A stretch of 32,673 bases of DNA from NCBI GenBank assembly GCA_021804485.1, contig JAJZHM010000013.1, positions 1-32,673 of the forward strand, in the 5' to 3' direction. Both the position numbers and the translations under genes were made by a program. The DNA is from Pseudomonadota bacterium. GTDB lineage: Bacteria > Pseudomonadota > Gammaproteobacteria > Pseudomonadales > Moraxellaceae. The notes beneath the pieces are model-generated. The model made no database searches. It saw only the letters and a program-made list of their open reading frames with translations, and had not been told where the DNA came from. Below are positions 25,998 through 32,673 of the stretch, piece by piece. Positions within the stretch are counted from its first letter, which is position 1. Every line of letters starts with the position of its first letter.

Positions 25998-27395
25998 GTG
26001 TATTTGCTCTGGCTCATGATTTTTTTATTAACGCATTTATTACAAGTTCTTAAAAATCACGCTGAACGCCAGCAGCGATTTCGTTTTCTGTCGCTTGTCC
26101 TGTTTTGTTTTGTTTTTCCAAGTTCTTGGGCTGACTCACTCTTGCCTGATTCGTTGAGTATTCACGGATTTTCAACGCTGGGTACGGCATGGCTTAATGA
26201 GCCGGGTGTTGTTCTTGAGCGTGATTTAGGGAATCAACTGGGAATTTCCCAAAAAGGTAACCCTTTGGATGCCGATTCGCGACTGGGTATTCAGGCTGAC
26301 TGGCAGATCAATGCACGTTGGTCCACCACGATTCAGGCCGTTGAAGCTCCTCGTGTTGTCCAGAACGCCAATAATGCAATCCCTTGGGCTTTTGTGAAAT
26401 ACCAGATTAACAATGACACCTACCTGCGCGCTGGACGTATGGGTGTTTATGCATTTGCTCTTTCAGACCAACGCAATGTTGGCTACGTCTACCCTTGGGT
26501 CCGCCCGCCGGAAGAGTTTTACGGATTTATGCCGATTTACTCAATGACCGGTGTGGATTCAGGCTGGCACCATGATTTTAATTTTGAACGAAGCATTGAT
26601 GTTCGCGCATTTGTTGCCCGCTCGGATTCAAGCTATTTTTTGCCCGACTCAGTCACGGGAACCGATTCATTTACCCTGAAGTTATCTCCCTTGCTGGGAA
26701 GTACCATTGTCATGAATCAGGGGAATCTTACAGCACGCCTCGCCTATATGACCATGAAAGTCGGCTCGACGTTCCCAGGTTTGGAATCGGTGCTTCAGCA
26801 ATCTCAGCAGGTTGTCCCTGTGTACCCCTCCTTGGCAGGCCTGCCCGGACAAGCCGATATTCTTAATTCACGGGTATCCTTTTATGACAGCAGCATGAAC
26901 TATGATAATGGGCATATCATGTTTATGGCGGAAGCGGCCTATACGGATTTCCAAAGTCACTTCAAGCCAAGCATGGAAACCGGGTATCTAACCATTGGTT
27001 ATCACGTCTCACCCAAAGTTTTGCCTTATCTGACCTACGCACGTGTTCGACCTGCACGCAGTACCTTCTTTGTCAATTCAAGTGCTCCACCCGCTGGACT
27101 GGCTTATTTACCTCCTTCATCACCACTGCGTCCCCAAGCAACTGCTGCCTATGCTGAAGGATCTTATCTGAAGAATGCCTTTAACTCATACTATTTTGGC
27201 GTACTCCAGGAAAATCAGCAGACTTTAAGTCTTGGTGTACGTTGGGACTTTTATCCACGCATGGATCTTAAAGCCCAGGTTGATCGTACGCGGGTCTTTG
27301 ATGGGGGATATCAACTTTGGCAAATACCTGCGAACAGTTTCGTTGACCCCTCGGGTGTGACGGTCTGGTCGTTGGCATGGGATACGGTGTTTTGA
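25998..27395 (+). CDS. outer-membrane porin, copy 2 of the duplicated module
   Basis: A paralogue of the porin at 24123-25433, with the same blocks (LSIHGFSTLGTAWLNEPGVV, AFVKYQINNDTYLRAGRMG, YPWVRPPEEFYGFMPIYSMTG) and the same ending WSLAWDTVF. The signal sequence is unusual: the hydrophobic core FLSLVLFCFVFPSSWA before DSLLPD is preceded by a long N-region containing HAERQQRFR. The start is therefore uncertain: GTG at 25998 (465 residues) or ATG at 26016 (459), neither with a clear ribosome site. The 106-base gap after copy 1 of the binding protein holds no strong terminator, so transcription may read through from the cyclase. The substrate is unknown. Confidence 0.83.
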   Translation: MYLLWLMIFLLTHLLQVLKNHAERQQRFRFLSLVLFCFVFPSSWADSLLPDSLSIHGFSTLGTAWLNEPGVVLERDLGNQLGISQKGNPLDADSRLGIQADWQINARWSTTIQAVEAPRVVQNANNAIPWAFVKYQINNDTYLRAGRMGVYAFALSDQRNVGYVYPWVRPPEEFYGFMPIYSMTGVDSGWHHDFNFERSIDVRAFVARSDSSYFLPDSVTGTDSFTLKLSPLLGSTIVMNQGNLTARLAYMTMKVGSTFPGLESVLQQSQQVVPVYPSLAGLPGQADILNSRVSFYDSSMNYDNGHIMFMAEAAYTDFQSHFKPSMETGYLTIGYHVSPKVLPYLTYARVRPARSTFFVNSSAPPAGLAYLPPSSPLRPQATAAYAEGSYLKNAFNSYYFGVLQENQQTLSLGVRWDFYPRMDLKAQVDRTRVFDGGYQLWQIPANSFVDPSGVTVWSLAWDTVF

Positions 27396-27397
27396 TC

Positions 27398-27859
27398 ATG
27401 AAAACATCCATCCTAAACCGCCTGCTGAATGTTTTGATCCTGACTTGGATGCTCACATTGGTTCTGTTCAGTAATGCAGAACCGGAACATCATGATATCG
27501 TGGTCATTGTCAACGCCCACAGCCCATTAACACATCTCAGTCGTGATGAGATTGCTCAAGTCTATACTGCACGCATGAGTCTGCTCGCTGATGGAACACG
27601 CCCCGTTGCCCTTGACCTGCAGAATAATCCCAATATACGCAATCACTTCTACGCTAATCTTCTCCATACAAGCTCAGAACGATTTGATGCTTTTTGGGCG
27701 CGCCTGCTCTTCACAGGACTAGCCACACCACCCAAGCTTCTGAGCAGCCAAGACCAGGTCGTCAATGAAGTACTGCAGAATGACCACGCTATTGGTTTTG
27801 TAACCGATGACCACGTTAAATCGCCGAACATCCATGTACTGGCGCGCTGGCCGCAATAA
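27398..27859 (+). CDS. small periplasmic binding-protein-like (PstS-type fold) protein, copy 2
   Basis: A 153-residue exported paralogue of the protein at 25436-25891. It starts with the same MKTSILNRLL and has VIVNAHSPLTHLSRDEIAQVYTARMSLLADGTRP, LDLQNNPNIRNHFYANLLHT, FDAFWARLLFTGLATPPK and NDHAIGFVTDD. The ATG lies in the same TGATCATG context after the porin stop. Differences from copy 1 cluster after TPPK and at the C-terminus (HVKSPNIHVLARWPQ versus FAHSDRLHILMRWPITH), which might change partner or ligand. No dedicated ABC transporter components are nearby. Confidence 0.8.
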   Translation: MKTSILNRLLNVLILTWMLTLVLFSNAEPEHHDIVVIVNAHSPLTHLSRDEIAQVYTARMSLLADGTRPVALDLQNNPNIRNHFYANLLHTSSERFDAFWARLLFTGLATPPKLLSSQDQVVNEVLQNDHAIGFVTDDHVKSPNIHVLARWPQ

Positions 27860-27897
27860 AGGATTGCTGGCTCTAACAAACCACTGCATTAAATACC

Positions 27898-28047
27898 TTA
27901 GCTTGCTGTGTTATTCGCCTTTAGTGGCAGAATTTCTGCGCGAACCGTTTTTGCAAGGCCCATGAACGGTGTTGATGTAGCAGCTTGATAATCCCAATGA
28001 GCAACAAGACGGCCCGATTCTGTGCGAGACCAGCGGATTTTGATCAT
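27898..28047 (-). CDS. 49-residue small protein of unknown function
   Basis: ATG at 28045-28047 to TAA at 27898-27900. The start MIKIRWSRTESGRLVAHWDY is preceded by GGGAGG five bases before the ATG, one of the best ribosome binding sites in the window. The protein is basic at the N-terminus with two Trp residues and has no membrane segment or signal. I do not recognise the family. It is downstream of the DUF1285 gene on the same strand (129 bases away) and convergent with the second binding-protein-like gene. The support is the ribosome site and protein-like composition. Confidence 0.6.
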   Translation of the reverse strand: MIKIRWSRTESGRLVAHWDYQAATSTPFMGLAKTVRAEILPLKANNTAS

Positions 28048-28176
28048 AGTAACCTCCCAAAAGGTGCAACCAGACCATCAAAGCATTTCTGCTTCTCTAA
28101 ATTGAGCATACACCTATTCAGCCATCAAGCAAATCTGGAAGACACAATCTGCGAGATTACGCACAAAAAATGCATT

Positions 28177-28743
28177 TCAAACAGTTCCAAGGCTCCAGTT
28201 CGTGCTTCCGCTTTGGAGCATATACTTGTCGCCTTGTGGGGTTGAGCACAACGAGACCCACTCAACCATTCGATAAAAGGCATTACGATGAATGCGTGCA
28301 TGCAATCCAGCACGTATGAGAATATAGGGTGATGGCTCACCTGTGACAGGGTCTGTTGTCAGCCATAAGGGATGATCCTGATCTACAATCACTTCATCTT
28401 CAGTAGCTGTGCGCACATGCAACCATGGAGGAAGGCCGTCCTGATGATCGACCTGTTCCACATCAACAACCAGCAATGGAGCGTCCTCAACCATAATGGT
28501 AACTTTCTCGACAGGAGTTACCAGAACATAGGAGCCGTCCTCTTCCAGACGCAGGATTCGGGAAAAGAGTCGCACCATATTGGCCCGTTCGATCTTTCGG
28601 CCTTCATGCCACCAACTGCCATCCCTGCGGATCACAAGATTCATGGTACCGCAATGTTTAGGGTGCCATAAATGAACGGGCGGGTAGCCAGCAGGATTAA
28701 TGCCGGAGTGCTGTTCAGCAAGTTTCATGAAATTTTCAGACAT
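28177..28743 (-). CDS. DUF1285 family protein
   Basis: A 188-residue cytoplasmic protein matching the DUF1285 family. The conserved start PPVHLWHPKHCGTMNLVIRRDGSWWHEG is followed by RIERANMVRLFSRILR-like text, EDGSYVLVTPVEKVTIMVEDAPLLVVDVE, and TDPVTGEPSPYILIRAGLHARIHRNAFYRMVEW. The family is common in Proteobacteria and its biochemical role is unknown. The ATG at 28743 has GAGG about seven bases upstream. It is divergent from the ETF-ubiquinone oxidoreductase gene, with a shared 138-base regulatory region. Confidence 0.88.
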   Translation of the reverse strand: MSENFMKLAEQHSGINPAGYPPVHLWHPKHCGTMNLVIRRDGSWWHEGRKIERANMVRLFSRILRLEEDGSYVLVTPVEKVTIMVEDAPLLVVDVEQVDHQDGLPPWLHVRTATEDEVIVDQDHPLWLTTDPVTGEPSPYILIRAGLHARIHRNAFYRMVEWVSLCSTPQGDKYMLQSGSTNWSLGTV

Positions 28744-28792
28744 AAGAACCTCGCCGTAGAGAATATGGGAATCATAGGCTCAAAAAAAAGGG

Positions 28793-28806
28793 TGACCTGT
28801 CGGTCA
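28793..28806. promoter_or_regulatory. TetR-type operator-like palindrome
   Basis: TGACC-TGTC-GGTCA; read on the minus strand this is TTGACCGACAGGTCA, close to operators of several TetR-family regulators. It lies between DUF1285 and the ETF-QO gene, just upstream of the candidate -35 element at 28812. The regulator is not in the window. Confidence 0.4.
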
Positions 28807-28811
28807 AGCAA

Positions 28812-28840
28812 TTGGTTTATGACAACAATATTCATATACT
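28812..28840 (+). promoter_or_regulatory. candidate sigma70 promoter of the ETF-QO gene
   Basis: TTGGTT (28812-28817), 17 bases, TATACT (28835-28840). The predicted start point is about 35 bases before the GTG start. Good -10 element, weaker -35. Confidence 0.5.
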
Positions 28841-28881
28841 AGGCAACGATTCGCCCAGTTTAGCAAATAAGGAGTACCTCG

Positions 28882-30531
28882 GTGGAAAGAGAATCGATGG
28901 AGTTTGATGTCGTCATCGTCGGTGGCGGCCCCGCAGGACTTTCTGCAGCAATCCGTCTTCGTCAACTCAGTCAGGAGTCAGGCCAGGATATTTCTGTTTG
29001 TGTCGTGGAGAAAGGCTCGGAATTTGGAGCACATATCCTTTCTGGAGCCGTACTTGAACCAAGGGCTTTAAATGAACTTTTTCCTGACTGGAAGAACCTT
29101 AAGGCTCCGTTGCATACACCTGTGACCCAGGATGAGGTTCTGTTTCTTCTTAATGCAGAAAAATCCATTACCCCACCGGCATGGTCCATTCCGAAACCGA
29201 TGCATAATGAGGGCAATTACATTGTTAGTCTTGGGAATGTTGTGCGCTGGCTGGCAGAACAGGCTGAAGCCCTTGAGGTCAACCTGTTTCCAGGCTTTGC
29301 AGCAAGCAGCATCCTTTACGATGAAGATGGTGCCGTCAAAGGTGTTTTAACGGGCGACATGGGCGTTGGTCGTGATGGCCAGCCGAAGTCCTCATTTACC
29401 CCCGGTTATGAGTTGCATGCCAAATACACCATTTTTGCTGAAGGTTGCCGCGGTCATCTTGGCAAGGAACTGATTCGTCGCTTTGATCTCGATAAGGATT
29501 CAGATTGCCAGCATTACGGCATTGGCATCAAAGAACTCTGGGATATTAATCCGGGCAAACACAAACCGGGTCTGGTGATTCATGGTGCCGGCTGGCCACT
29601 CACCGAATCGGGCAGCACCGGTGGATTTTTCCTGTACCATGCCGAAAATAATCAGGTTGCTCTTGGCTTGATCACCGACCTGTCCTACCACAACCCTTAT
29701 ATGTCTCCGTTTGATGAGATGCAGCGCTGGAAACAGCACCCTGCTATTCGAGCCTGTCTTGAAGGCGGCAAACGTGTTGCTTACGGTGCTCGTGCCATTG
29801 TCAAAGGGGGCCTGAACTCCCTCCCCAAAACCAGTTTCCCAGGCGGCTGTCTGGTTGGTGATGATGCTGGATTCCTGAATTTTTCGAAAATTAAGGGCAC
29901 GCATACCGCCATGAAGTCGGGCATGCTCTGTGCCGAGGCTATCACCAAACAGCTGATGAGTAGCCACCCTGCCCGTACTCCGGATTATGATTTGGAATTC
30001 AAGGCCTCTTGGCTTTATGATGAGCTTTATCGTTCAAGAAACTTTGGGCCCGCCATGCATCGTATGGGAACATTCATGGGTGCTGCCTTTAATTTTGTTG
30101 ACCAAAATCTGTTTGCAGGCAAGATTCCGGTTACCCTGCATGATACAACACCAGATTACGCAACGCTTGATCTGGCCAGCCAGAGCAAGGTGATTGCCTA
30201 TCCCAAGCCTGACGGAAAAATCAGTTTCGATAAATTATCTTCGGTCTTTCTGTCCAATACCAACCATGAAGAAGATCAACCCTGCCATCTAACCCTGCGT
30301 AATGCGGATGTTCCCATCAAGAAGAATCTACCTCTTTTTGCAGAACCAGCACAACGCTACTGCCCTGCAGGGGTGTATGAAGTGATTCAAGAAGCGGATG
30401 GACACAACCGTTTTCAAATTAACGCCCAGAACTGTGTCCACTGCAAAACCTGCGATATCAAGGACCCTGCCCAGAATATCAACTGGATCGTTCCAGAAGG
30501 TGGCGGAGGCCCGAATTACCCGAATATGTAA
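28882..30531 (+). CDS. electron transfer flavoprotein-ubiquinone oxidoreductase
   Basis: A membrane-associated flavoprotein that passes electrons from reduced ETF (fatty-acid and amino-acid dehydrogenations) to ubiquinone. The 549-residue protein has the FAD-binding VVIVGGGPAGLSAAIRLRQL (residues 10-29), GAHILSGAVLEPRAL, GAGWPLTESGSTGGFFLYH, the second FAD region GGCLVGDDAGFLNFSKIKGT, and a C-terminal [4Fe-4S] part with RYCPAGVYE and NCVHCKTCDIKDP. The start is GTG at 28882, with AAGGAG seven bases away; family members in Pseudomonas/Acinetobacter also begin MERE.MEFDVVIVG. Transcribed alone, with an intrinsic terminator after it. The ETF alpha/beta genes are not in the window. Confidence 0.97.
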   Translation: MERESMEFDVVIVGGGPAGLSAAIRLRQLSQESGQDISVCVVEKGSEFGAHILSGAVLEPRALNELFPDWKNLKAPLHTPVTQDEVLFLLNAEKSITPPAWSIPKPMHNEGNYIVSLGNVVRWLAEQAEALEVNLFPGFAASSILYDEDGAVKGVLTGDMGVGRDGQPKSSFTPGYELHAKYTIFAEGCRGHLGKELIRRFDLDKDSDCQHYGIGIKELWDINPGKHKPGLVIHGAGWPLTESGSTGGFFLYHAENNQVALGLITDLSYHNPYMSPFDEMQRWKQHPAIRACLEGGKRVAYGARAIVKGGLNSLPKTSFPGGCLVGDDAGFLNFSKIKGTHTAMKSGMLCAEAITKQLMSSHPARTPDYDLEFKASWLYDELYRSRNFGPAMHRMGTFMGAAFNFVDQNLFAGKIPVTLHDTTPDYATLDLASQSKVIAYPKPDGKISFDKLSSVFLSNTNHEEDQPCHLTLRNADVPIKKNLPLFAEPAQRYCPAGVYEVIQEADGHNRFQINAQNCVHCKTCDIKDPAQNINWIVPEGGGGPNYPNM

Positions 30532-30545
30532 CACGCCACCACATG

Positions 30546-30577
30546 AGAGGGTCGCCCAAAGCGGCCCTCTTTATCTT
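30546..30577 (+). terminator. intrinsic terminator after the ETF-QO gene
   Basis: AGAGGGTCGC (30546-30555) pairs with GCGGCCCTCT (30561-30570) through ten pairs including one G-T wobble, with a five-base loop, followed by the T-rich TTATCTT. Confidence 0.82.
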
Positions 30578-30689
30578 CATGCAGAAAACAGATTAATATT
30601 CTATAGTTCTCTGTAGATGTCGTATTGAAAACGCCTCTCATTAACCCTAGGTTGTATTGCATGTCGCGCAGATTACCCGGAGGCCATCC

Positions 30690-32303
30690 ATGTCGCTGAA
30701 ATCAAAGCTGTGGTTCATGTATCTGCTCACAATCACATTTTTGGGCATGGTTACAATGCTTTTGCTTGGGCAACACCGTGATATCCTGCTTAAAGATCGA
30801 AAACTTGAAACCCAATATTTGGTCGATGCTGCGGTCAGCACCTTGTCGATGTATCAGACCGAGGTTCAGCATGGATCTTTAACGCTTGCCCAAGCGCAGC
30901 AACAAGCGGCTCATGTGATCGGGGCGATGCGCTACGATGGCAACAATTACCTCTGGATCAATGATGCCCATTACCGGATGGTTATGCATCCGATCAAACC
31001 GGAACTGAATGGTCAAAGTTGTAGCCATTTAGTTTTTTGTCAAAAAGAGGTTAAGGTTCTCGGTCAGCCTGAACAAGCAGGGTTTATCGAATACACTTGG
31101 CCCAAGCCTGGCATGGACGAACCTCAGCCCAAGATTTCGTATGTCAAATTATTCAAACCTTGGGGATGGATTGTGGGGACCGGAACCTATGTTGATGATG
31201 TAAATCACCTTTATACTCAGTATGTGCTGACATATGGGACTGGGGTACTTTTCTTTGCCGGATTGATCGGTTTTCTGAAGTTTCTGATTATCCGTAATGC
31301 GACAGGGCGTTTGGAACTCTTTGGAAGTATCATACAACGCATCGGAGCCGAACGTGATCTTAGCGTCCGTGTCCCTGAACGGGGGCACGATGAAATCAAT
31401 GTCATGGGCATCCAGCTCAATGTTATGCTCTCGCATCTCAACGCTGCTTTTGTGGTCGTTGTGCAACGCGCCCAGGAGCTTTCCTTAGCAGCGCAGCAAT
31501 TGATCGTGGCAACTAAATCCATTTTGAACAGTACCCATGAACAACAGGATGCTGCCGCTGCCATGGCTGCAGCTGTGGAGGAAGTCACTGTCAGTATCGG
31601 TCACATTGCCGAGCATGCTGAATCCGCCCAAACCATGGCACAACAATCCGGTAAACAGGCAACTGAGGGAGGCGGTGTCATTCAGGATGTTGTTGGTGAC
31701 GTTCGTCAGATCGCTGTGGTCATTGACTCCCTTTCCTCTGTTCTTGAAGAACTTGGTCAAGCCTCAGGAAAAGTATCCTCCGTCATCCACGTGATTGGTG
31801 ATGTTGCAGATCAAACCAATCTGCTTGCCCTGAATGCCGCCATTGAGGCTGCACGCGCGGGTGATCAGGGACGAGGCTTTGCTGTTGTCGCTGAAGAAGT
31901 TCGTCATCTGGCACAAAGAACCAGTCAGTCAACCCAGGAAATTGCCCAGATTGTCCAATCGATCCAGGGAGGCGCTAGTAAGTCATCCATCAGCATGCAT
32001 GATGTCAATACCCATGTCAGTCAGGGTGTGCTGCGCGCCAATCAGGCTGGCTCTGCCATTGAACAGATAACCCATGGTGCCCAGACGGTTGTTGCTGCTG
32101 TCGAAGAAATTTCTTTGGCACTCAAGGAACAAACCATGGCCAGTCAGGATATGGCCAAGAATGTTGAACTGATAGCCCGCATGACAGAAATGAACTTCGC
32201 GGCTGTCGAGCAGGTATCAACCACTGCACAACGTCTTGGTGAACTGGCCGATGAACTCACCGCCATGGCTCGACAATTTCAACTTTCTTCGACCGGTTCT
32301 TAA
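30690..32303 (+). CDS. methyl-accepting chemotaxis protein with a single-cache sensor domain
   Basis: A 537-residue transmembrane chemoreceptor. Start at ATG 30690, with GGAGG six bases upstream; an in-frame ATG at 30657 lacks such a site. Order: TM1 (about 8-30), a periplasmic sCache_2-type domain (about 35-175) with [20 protein letters not shown] and [18 protein letters not shown]2 (about 185-208), HAMP (about 210-262), and the cytoplasmic four-helix bundle. The hairpin tip [20 protein letters not shown] contacts CheA/CheW. Two cysteines occur in the sensor (QSCSHLVFC). No C-terminal CheR-binding pentapeptide is present. sCache receptors often bind small carboxylates; the ligand here is unknown. 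Implies a motile or twitching organism. Confidence 0.94.
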   Translation: MSLKSKLWFMYLLTITFLGMVTMLLLGQHRDILLKDRKLETQYLVDAAVSTLSMYQTEVQHGSLTLAQAQQQAAHVIGAMRYDGNNYLWINDAHYRMVMHPIKPELNGQSCSHLVFCQKEVKVLGQPEQAGFIEYTWPKPGMDEPQPKISYVKLFKPWGWIVGTGTYVDDVNHLYTQYVLTYGTGVLFFAGLIGFLKFLIIRNATGRLELFGSIIQRIGAERDLSVRVPERGHDEINVMGIQLNVMLSHLNAAFVVVVQRAQELSLAAQQLIVATKSILNSTHEQQDAAAAMAAAVEEVTVSIGHIAEHAESAQTMAQQSGKQATEGGGVIQDVVGDVRQIAVVIDSLSSVLEELGQASGKVSSVIHVIGDVADQTNLLALNAAIEAARAGDQGRGFAVVAEEVRHLAQRTSQSTQEIAQIVQSIQGGASKSSISMHDVNTHVSQGVLRANQAGSAIEQITHGAQTVVAAVEEISLALKEQTMASQDMAKNVELIARMTEMNFAAVEQVSTTAQRLGELADELTAMARQFQLSSTGS

Positions 32304-32635
32304 TGTTGGCTGTATTTCCCGACTTACAGCCGACGGAGTATTCTCAACTCTTGAAAGGTAAACGTATCTGGCTGTGTGTTGCCCTGATCCTGATTCTGTG
32401 CGGACAGACCATTCTGGCTGTCCGGCATCATCACTTCGCCGAGATTCAAACCTCGCACCATTGCTTGGCTTGTGAGCTCACGGATCAACTAAGCGGAGGT
32501 ACGCAGGTTGCCTCGTTTGCGCTTTCTGCTCCACTTCACTATCTGCTTAACCATCTTCCCGTGTTGATCCTGTCGAACCCGATTGATCGCATCCCTTTCC
32601 TCAATCCTCACGCCCACGCCCCTCCTCTGCAATAA
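32303..32635 (+). CDS. small His/Cys-containing membrane protein, possibly DUF2946-like
   Basis: A 110-residue protein. Its ATG shares one base with the chemoreceptor stop (TAATG), suggesting translational coupling. One hydrophobic helix (about 22-40, IWLCVALILILCGQTILAV) is followed by RHHHFAEIQTSHHCLACEL, a cluster of histidines plus CxxC that could hold a metal, a second hydrophobic stretch (about 68-92) and the tail NPHAHAPPLQ. Small proteins of this kind, often called DUF2946, tend to lie next to TonB-dependent metal receptors; I cannot confirm the family by eye, and the next gene is outside the window. Confidence 0.6.
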   Translation: MLAVFPDLQPTEYSQLLKGKRIWLCVALILILCGQTILAVRHHHFAEIQTSHHCLACELTDQLSGGTQVASFALSAPLHYLLNHLPVLILSNPIDRIPFLNPHAHAPPLQ

Positions 32636-32673
32636 ACCAAAATAAATCCAGTTTGTTATCGAGTTGATCTGCA

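Larger units (their letters stand above)
24123..27859 (+). repeat. tandem duplication of a porin + PBP-like gene pair
   Basis: Units 24123-25891 and about 25998-27859 carry the same two genes in the same order and spacing. By eye roughly three quarters of residues agree. Some DNA blocks are nearly identical, for instance around the porin stop/PBP start (25420-25453 versus 27382-27415) and the stretch containing GGGACTTTTATCCACGCATG in both porins. The copies differ most in the signal peptides and in an insertion of about eight residues near the end of porin 2 (PPSSPLRPQA). Confidence 0.88.

Noticed and set aside
27985-28245. Plus-strand frame of 86 codons between the second PBP-like gene and DUF1285
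   Set aside because: No ribosome site, unnatural composition, and it overlaps the better supported 49-codon gene and the end of DUF1285 on the other strand.

Overview
The window looks like the chromosome of a gammaproteobacterium of roughly 50% GC, most likely in or near the Pseudomonadales. The order narL-narX divergent from narK1-narK2-narG-narH-narJ-narI-ppiC-moaA is the one known from Pseudomonas aeruginosa. The malate synthase G and the ETF-ubiquinone oxidoreductase also have a Pseudomonas/Moraxellaceae look. The genus cannot be fixed by reading alone.

Layout. 1-618 is the 3' part of a LysR regulator, followed by malate synthase G (glcB) and a secreted Gly/Tyr-rich Tim44-domain protein. 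3941-5159 is a small decayed region. It holds fragments of an IS3-family transposase and a DinJ/YafQ-type toxin-antitoxin pair whose toxin gene looks frameshifted near its 3' end.

5160-20425 is a complete respiratory nitrate reduction locus. The NarX-NarL two-component system is on the minus strand. A divergent promoter region carries an FNR/Anr-type box and a possible NarL site. Two nitrate/nitrite transporters, the NarGHI enzyme, its chaperone NarJ, a parvulin prolyl isomerase, MoaA for molybdopterin synthesis and an outer-membrane porin all lie in one direction and end at a hairpin terminator. Together they import nitrate, build the molybdenum enzyme and reduce nitrate at the membrane under anaerobic, nitrate-responsive control.

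20581-22413 holds an unrecognised 422-residue protein with a possible N-terminal helix-turn-helix, and a TPR-like gene remnant interrupted by a stop. 22460-27859 is the most unusual part: a membrane diguanylate cyclase with a periplasmic sensory domain, followed by two copies of a porin + small periplasmic binding-protein-like module. I infer an envelope-sensing c-di-GMP unit.

27898-32673 contains a 49-residue small protein gene with a strong ribosome binding site, a DUF1285 protein, ETF-ubiquinone oxidoreductase with a terminator, a cache-domain chemotaxis receptor and a small His/Cys-containing membrane protein overlapping it. I found no tRNA, rRNA or CRISPR array.
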